Assembly: GCA_041476545.1 (NCBI GenBank)
Contig: JBGOTP010000200.1
Coordinates: forward strand, 1 to 9,415
DNA: 9,415 nt
Reading direction: 5' to 3'
From: JBGOTP01 sp041476545
GTDB lineage: Bacteria; Acidobacteriota; Vicinamibacteria; Vicinamibacterales; CAVVIG01
Shown one piece after another: positions 6,810 to 9,415 of this stretch (positions within the stretch are counted from its first letter, which is position 1; every line of letters starts with the position of its first letter). The translations under genes were made by a program, and so were the position numbers. The notes beneath the pieces were generated by a model, which did no database searches, had not been told where the DNA came from, and worked only from the letters and a program-made list of their open reading frames with translations.

Positions 6810-7519
6810 CGGGTACCGATACGGGCGTCGGGAAGACCGTCGCCTGCGCCGCGCTCATGCACCGCTTCCGTGCTGCGCCCCCCGGTCCGGCCGTGGCGTC
6901 CGACCGTCCAATTGTGTCATCCGACTTTAGTCGGACCAGGGGTCCGCTGCGCTACTGGAAGCCGATTCAAACCGGATTCGATGTGGACGACGCCGAGGGC
7001 GACGACACGAGCGAAGTGCGGCGGCTTGGCGCGTGCAGTCCGGACGAGGTCGTGAATGCGGGCGTGCGGCTGCGGCATCCCGTCTCGCCGCATCTGGCTG
7101 CACGACTGAGCGGCCAGTCGATCGATCTTGAAGCGCTGATCGACGCCGTCAGGCCGCAGACGGTTGAGGGGCGGTGGATCGTTGAAGGCGCGGGGGGCGC
7201 GCTGGTACCGGTGAATGACACGGCGCTGATGATTGACGTGATGCTCGCGCTCGGCCTCCCGGTCCTGATTGTGTCGCGTACGCGGCTTGGTACGATCAAC
7301 CACACACTGCTGACGATTGAGGCTCTGCGCTCCCGATCGCTGACTGTGGCCGGCGTTCTGATGGTTGGCGAGCCAGGCGCTGCGAATCGCGAAGCGATTG
7401 AAACGTACGGTCGCGTTGTCGTCGTCGGCGAGCTCCCGCCCATTGACCCCCTTACCCCGGAAGCACTCGGCAACTGGGCGCGCGCGGAACTCGATCGAGA
7501 CGGCCGATTGCCGCTGTGA
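6791..7519 (+). CDS. bioD: Dethiobiotin synthetase with apparent CTG start
   Basis: BioD is an ATP-dependent carboxylase that closes the ureido ring, converting 7,8-diaminononanoate and CO2 to dethiobiotin. From CTG 6791 it has 242 residues. The P-loop GTDTGVGKT is at residues 8-16, K57 in KPIQTG binds substrate, D71/D72 are acidic Mg-site candidates, VEGAGG has E132, and RTRLGTINHTLLT is the nucleotide-base region. No ATG, GTG or TTG lies between the in-frame stop at 6755-6757 and the P-loop. ATG 6857 would remove the ATP site. CTG 6791 has AAGGAG at good spacing and would give (M)RGLFVTGTDTGVGKT, a natural BioD start. The gene overlaps bioF by 19 bases. About 23 extra residues (roughly 30-52) between the first helix and YWKPIQTG coincide with a palindromic repeat. 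A frameshift or sequence error near 6784-6793 is the main alternative. Confidence 0.92.
   Translation: MRGLFVTGTDTGVGKTVACAALMHRFRAAPPGPAVASDRPIVSSDFSRTRGPLRYWKPIQTGFDVDDAEGDDTSEVRRLGACSPDEVVNAGVRLRHPVSPHLAARLSGQSIDLEALIDAVRPQTVEGRWIVEGAGGALVPVNDTALMIDVMLALGLPVLIVSRTRLGTINHTLLTIEALRSRSLTVAGVLMVGEPGAANREAIETYGRVVVVGELPPIDPLTPEALGNWARAELDRDGRLPL
6881..6946. repeat. Palindromic insert within bioD
   Basis: The segment contains TCCGACT/AGTCGGA (6920-6926 and 6929-6935) and GGACC/GGTCC (6933-6937 and 6941-6945). An alternative pairing is GTCCGAC 6898-6904 with GTCGGAC 6930-6936. It encodes roughly residues 31-52 of BioD, which have no counterpart in the standard family between the P-loop helix and the KPIQTG strand. 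It stays in frame with no stop. Its core resembles the palindrome in bioB. Confidence 0.7.
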
Positions 7520-7577
7520 ACCTCGTGAACCCCGTGAACCCGTGAACCCCGTGAACCCCGTGAACCCCGTGAACCTC
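7516..7577 (+). repeat. GTGAACCCC tandem array joining bioD and bioA
   Basis: Seven units start at 7516, 7525, 7534, 7542, 7551, 7560 and 7569. All are 9 bases except the third, which lacks one C (8 bases). The first and last units read GTGAACCTC; the inner ones read GTGAACCC(C). The first unit contains the bioD stop (TGA 7517-7519). The last four are in the bioA frame, each beginning with GTG and reading Val-Asn-Pro/Leu. The 8-base unit shifts the phase between the two halves. No Shine-Dalgarno occurs in the array. Confidence 0.92.
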
Positions 7578-8981
7578 GTCTCCCGCGATCGCGCCGTGAT
7601 ATGGCATCCCTACACCCAGATGCTGACGCGGCCCGATCCCCTTCCGATCGTCAGGGGCGAGGGCGTCTATCTGTATACCGAAGATGGAAGGCGGCTGCTC
7701 GACGGCACGTCCTCATGGTGGGTCAACATCCACGGTCACTCGCATCCACGACTGAACGAGGCGCTGGCCGCTCAGGCGCAGGTTCTCGAACATGTCGTCT
7801 TCGCCAACTGCACGCACGCGCCGGCGATCGATCTGGCCGAACGTCTGCTGCGTGTGGCTCCACGGGGACTCTCGCGGGTCTTCTATTCCGACAACGGGTC
7901 GACGGCCGTGGAGGTCGCGCTGAAGCTGGCCCTGCAGTACTGGTCGAATCGAGGCCAGCCCTCGCGGAAGACCTTCATCGCCCTGCACCACGCCTATCAC
8001 GGCGATACCGTAGGAGCGATGTCGGCAAGCGAGGACTCGGTCTTCACCCGGCCATTCGCGCCGATGCTGTTCGACGTCGTCCGCGCACATGCGCCGTACT
8101 GCTACCGCTGCCCGGTCGGTCTCGAACGAACGAGTTGCCACATCGAATGTCTGGGAACGGCCGGTTCGCTCGACGCGGGCGCGGGGACTACGGGCGCATC
8201 GAACACCGGCGCACCGAGCAGTGCATCGAACCCCGGCACGCTGGAGTCGCTATTGATGGAGCACGGCGATAGGGTTGCCGCCGTGATCGTCGAGCCGATG
8301 CTCCAGGGGGCGGGCGGGATGATTGTCTGGCCGAGGGAGTTTCTCGCTGGCGCGCGCGCGTTGTGCGACCGCTTCGGCACGCTACTTGTGGCCGACGAAG
8401 TGCTCACCGGTTTCGGGCGAACGGGACGGATGTTCGCGTGTGAGCACGCGGAGGTGGCGCCCGACATCATGTGCCTGTCGAAGGCACTCACCGGGGGCTA
8501 CATGCCGCTTGGCGCGACCATCACGACGGAAGCAGTTTACGATGCATTTCTCAGCGAGGATCGGACCCGGACGTTCTTTCACGGTCACTCGTTCACGGCG
8601 AACCCGCTGGCTTGCGCCGTCGCCGTGGCGAGTCTTGATCTCTTCAACGAGTCCGACGCCTTGGGGAAGGTGCGCGCGCTCGAACAGTGGCTGCGCGACG
8701 GTCTCGACCCGCTGCGGGCGCTCCCGCCGGTCGGCGACATCCGCATCATCGGTGGGGTTGGCGTTGTCGAACTGGTTGCGGATCGGGCGACGAAGTCGAC
8801 CGGCGGGTATCTCGATCAGCTGGGCCCACGTCTGACGGCGGCCTTCCTTGAGCGCGGGTTGCTGCTGAGGCCTCTCGGCAACGTGCTCTACGTCATGCCG
8901 CCATATGTCATCACCGAGTCGGAGACCGCGTGGATGATCGATCAGATAGCTGGCGTCTTGAAGCATCTCCCGTTCGCGTAG
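7569..8981 (+). CDS. bioA: Adenosylmethionine-8-amino-7-oxononanoate aminotransferase
   Basis: BioA is a PLP enzyme that transfers the amino group of S-adenosylmethionine to 8-amino-7-oxononanoate, giving 7,8-diaminononanoate. From GTG 7569 it has 470 residues against about 430 in E. coli. Conserved blocks are IWHPYTQM (12-18), GTSSWWVNIHGHSHP with W50-W51 in the substrate pocket, YSDNGSTAVEVALK, HHAYHGDTVGAMS, VEPMLQGAGGM, ADEVLTGFGRTG with D276 (PLP nitrogen), the Schiff-base K305 in SKALTGGYMPLGAT, and FFHGHSFTANPLAC. The start lies in the last unit of a GTGAACC array. GTGs at 7542, 7551 and 7560 are in frame and would add Val-Asn-Pro repeats, and GTG 7596 would shorten it. No ribosome site is visible, so coupling to bioD or unusual initiation is implied. 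Residues 197 to about 222 are a low-complexity insert. Confidence 0.96.
   Translation: MNLVSRDRAVIWHPYTQMLTRPDPLPIVRGEGVYLYTEDGRRLLDGTSSWWVNIHGHSHPRLNEALAAQAQVLEHVVFANCTHAPAIDLAERLLRVAPRGLSRVFYSDNGSTAVEVALKLALQYWSNRGQPSRKTFIALHHAYHGDTVGAMSASEDSVFTRPFAPMLFDVVRAHAPYCYRCPVGLERTSCHIECLGTAGSLDAGAGTTGASNTGAPSSASNPGTLESLLMEHGDRVAAVIVEPMLQGAGGMIVWPREFLAGARALCDRFGTLLVADEVLTGFGRTGRMFACEHAEVAPDIMCLSKALTGGYMPLGATITTEAVYDAFLSEDRTRTFFHGHSFTANPLACAVAVASLDLFNESDALGKVRALEQWLRDGLDPLRALPPVGDIRIIGGVGVVELVADRATKSTGGYLDQLGPRLTAAFLERGLLLRPLGNVLYVMPPYVITESETAWMIDQIAGVLKHLPFA
8196..8237 (+). repeat. 27-base-period repeat in the bioA insert
   Basis: GCATCGAACACCGGC (8196-8210) recurs as GCATCGAACCCCGGC (8223-8237), 14 of 15 identical and exactly nine codons apart. 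It encodes ASNTG and ASNPG within a Gly/Ala/Ser/Thr/Asn-rich loop (residues 197-222) absent from standard BioA. The insert lies between the CLG and LESLL segments, just before the VIVEPMLQG strand. Confidence 0.7.
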
Positions 8982-9005
8982 CGTTCAGTCCCGTTCGCGA
9001 CGAAC
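8968..9005. other. Convergent junction with direct repeat and small hairpin
   Basis: TCCCGTTCGCG occurs at 8968-8978 (the last BioA codons) and 8989-8999. The second copy forms GTTCG-CGA-CGAAC (8993-9005), a five-base-pair hairpin in the 25-base gap before the convergent gene's stop. It could be a weak bidirectional terminator, but it lacks a T-tract in either direction. The evidence is thin. Confidence 0.3.
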
Positions 9006-9006
9006 T

Positions 9007-9415
9007 TCAGGGGATTCGCCCGTGGGATCCACTCGTCTGAACGCCTCGCAACCGCGCGTAAGTGGCCAGCACGATCAGAGCAGCCGATACAGCGGCCATG
9101 ACGAGAAGCGCCGTGCCGATCGATTCGCCCGCGTGCGCGGCTGGCAGCAGGCGCTCGTAGGCGCGGCCAGTCGATCCAATCAGTTCCAGCGCGGCGTTCA
9201 CCGGCGCCGCTGAGGGCCAGAGCGCCCGCGGATGATTCCAGACGACCGCGTCGATCACCAGTTGCGGCATCAGAAGCACCACGGCCGCGATTCGAATCGC
9301 GCGATGGCGCAGCGCATCGGCGATGGCGACCATGAAGAGGGGCATCAGCGGCACGATGTAGCGGGCGGCGGGCGAGAACCCTGCCCACCATCCATGCGTG
9401 AACGCCGCGGCCGGC
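9007..9415 (-). CDS. C-terminal part of a multi-pass membrane protein
   Basis: The frame stays open to the window edge and ends at TGA 9009-9007, so this is the last 135 or so codons of a longer leftward gene. It begins AAAFTHGWWAGFSPAARYIVPLMPLFMVAIADAL, followed by further hydrophobic segments (IAAVVLLMPQLVIDAVVW and TALLVMAAVSAALIVLATYA) and a short basic, polar tail. The WWxGxSxxxRYxxPLxPF pattern is common near the C-terminus of GT-C-fold glycosyltransferases and related polyprenol-sugar-dependent membrane proteins (GT39/DUF2029-like). I infer such a role with low certainty, since the catalytic N-terminal loops are outside the window. A GTG at 9354 is internal, not a start. The gene converges on bioA with 25 bases between stops. 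Confidence 0.7.
   Translation of the reverse strand, partial: PAAAFTHGWWAGFSPAARYIVPLMPLFMVAIADALRHRAIRIAAVVLLMPQLVIDAVVWNHPRALWPSAAPVNAALELIGSTGRAYERLLPAAHAGESIGTALLVMAAVSAALIVLATYARLRGVQTSGSHGRIP

Noticed and set aside
6857..7519. bioD starting at ATG 6857
   Set aside because: This would delete the P-loop GTDTGVGKT, which is intact and in frame upstream.
7516..7577. CRISPR array
   Set aside because: The units are nine bases and directly adjacent with no spacers; there are no cas genes.

Overview
The window is GC-rich and densely coding, with almost every gap under 170 bases. A signal-peptide M28-type peptidase, a porin-like metal-uptake protein and the style of the biotin genes together suggest a Gram-negative environmental bacterium. 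My best guess is an Acidobacteriota of the Vicinamibacteria type. That is an impression from protein flavour, not a database result.

Left edge (1-460): the N-terminus of a secreted M28-family metallopeptidase runs leftward off the window. It is separated from a rightward cluster by a 125-base spacer carrying a dense run of G-tracts. Metal-uptake cluster (461-4102, + strand): a small Cys/His-rich membrane protein, an outer-membrane beta-barrel protein with a periplasmic coiled coil, a cluster-9 (ZnuA/TroA-type) metal-binding lipoprotein-like or soluble binding protein, and an ABC-3 family permease. Together they could carry zinc (or manganese) across both membranes, but no ATPase gene is present in the window.

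Biotin cluster (4266-8981, + strand): a long imperfect hairpin (4110-4261) precedes a small zinc-ribbon membrane protein, then bioB, bioF, bioD and bioA, tightly packed or overlapping. BioF, BioA, BioD and BioB catalyse the last four steps from pimeloyl-thioester to biotin. bioC/bioH-type genes for making pimeloyl-ACP are not here. Right edge (9007-9415, - strand): the C-terminus of a multi-pass membrane protein, convergent with bioA.

The most unusual layer is non-genic sequence that has invaded genes and junctions. (1) A seven-unit GTGAACCCC array joins the bioD stop to the bioA start, and several units supply in-frame GTG codons. (2) CCGAC...GTCGG palindromes sit in frame inside bioB and bioD. 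(3) BioA carries a low-complexity insert with a 27-base-period repeat. (4) Short-word arrays (TTCGTGA, AACGGAG) fill two other junctions. (5) bioD has no ATG, GTG or TTG upstream of its P-loop; the only plausible initiator is a CTG with a well-spaced AAGGAG.
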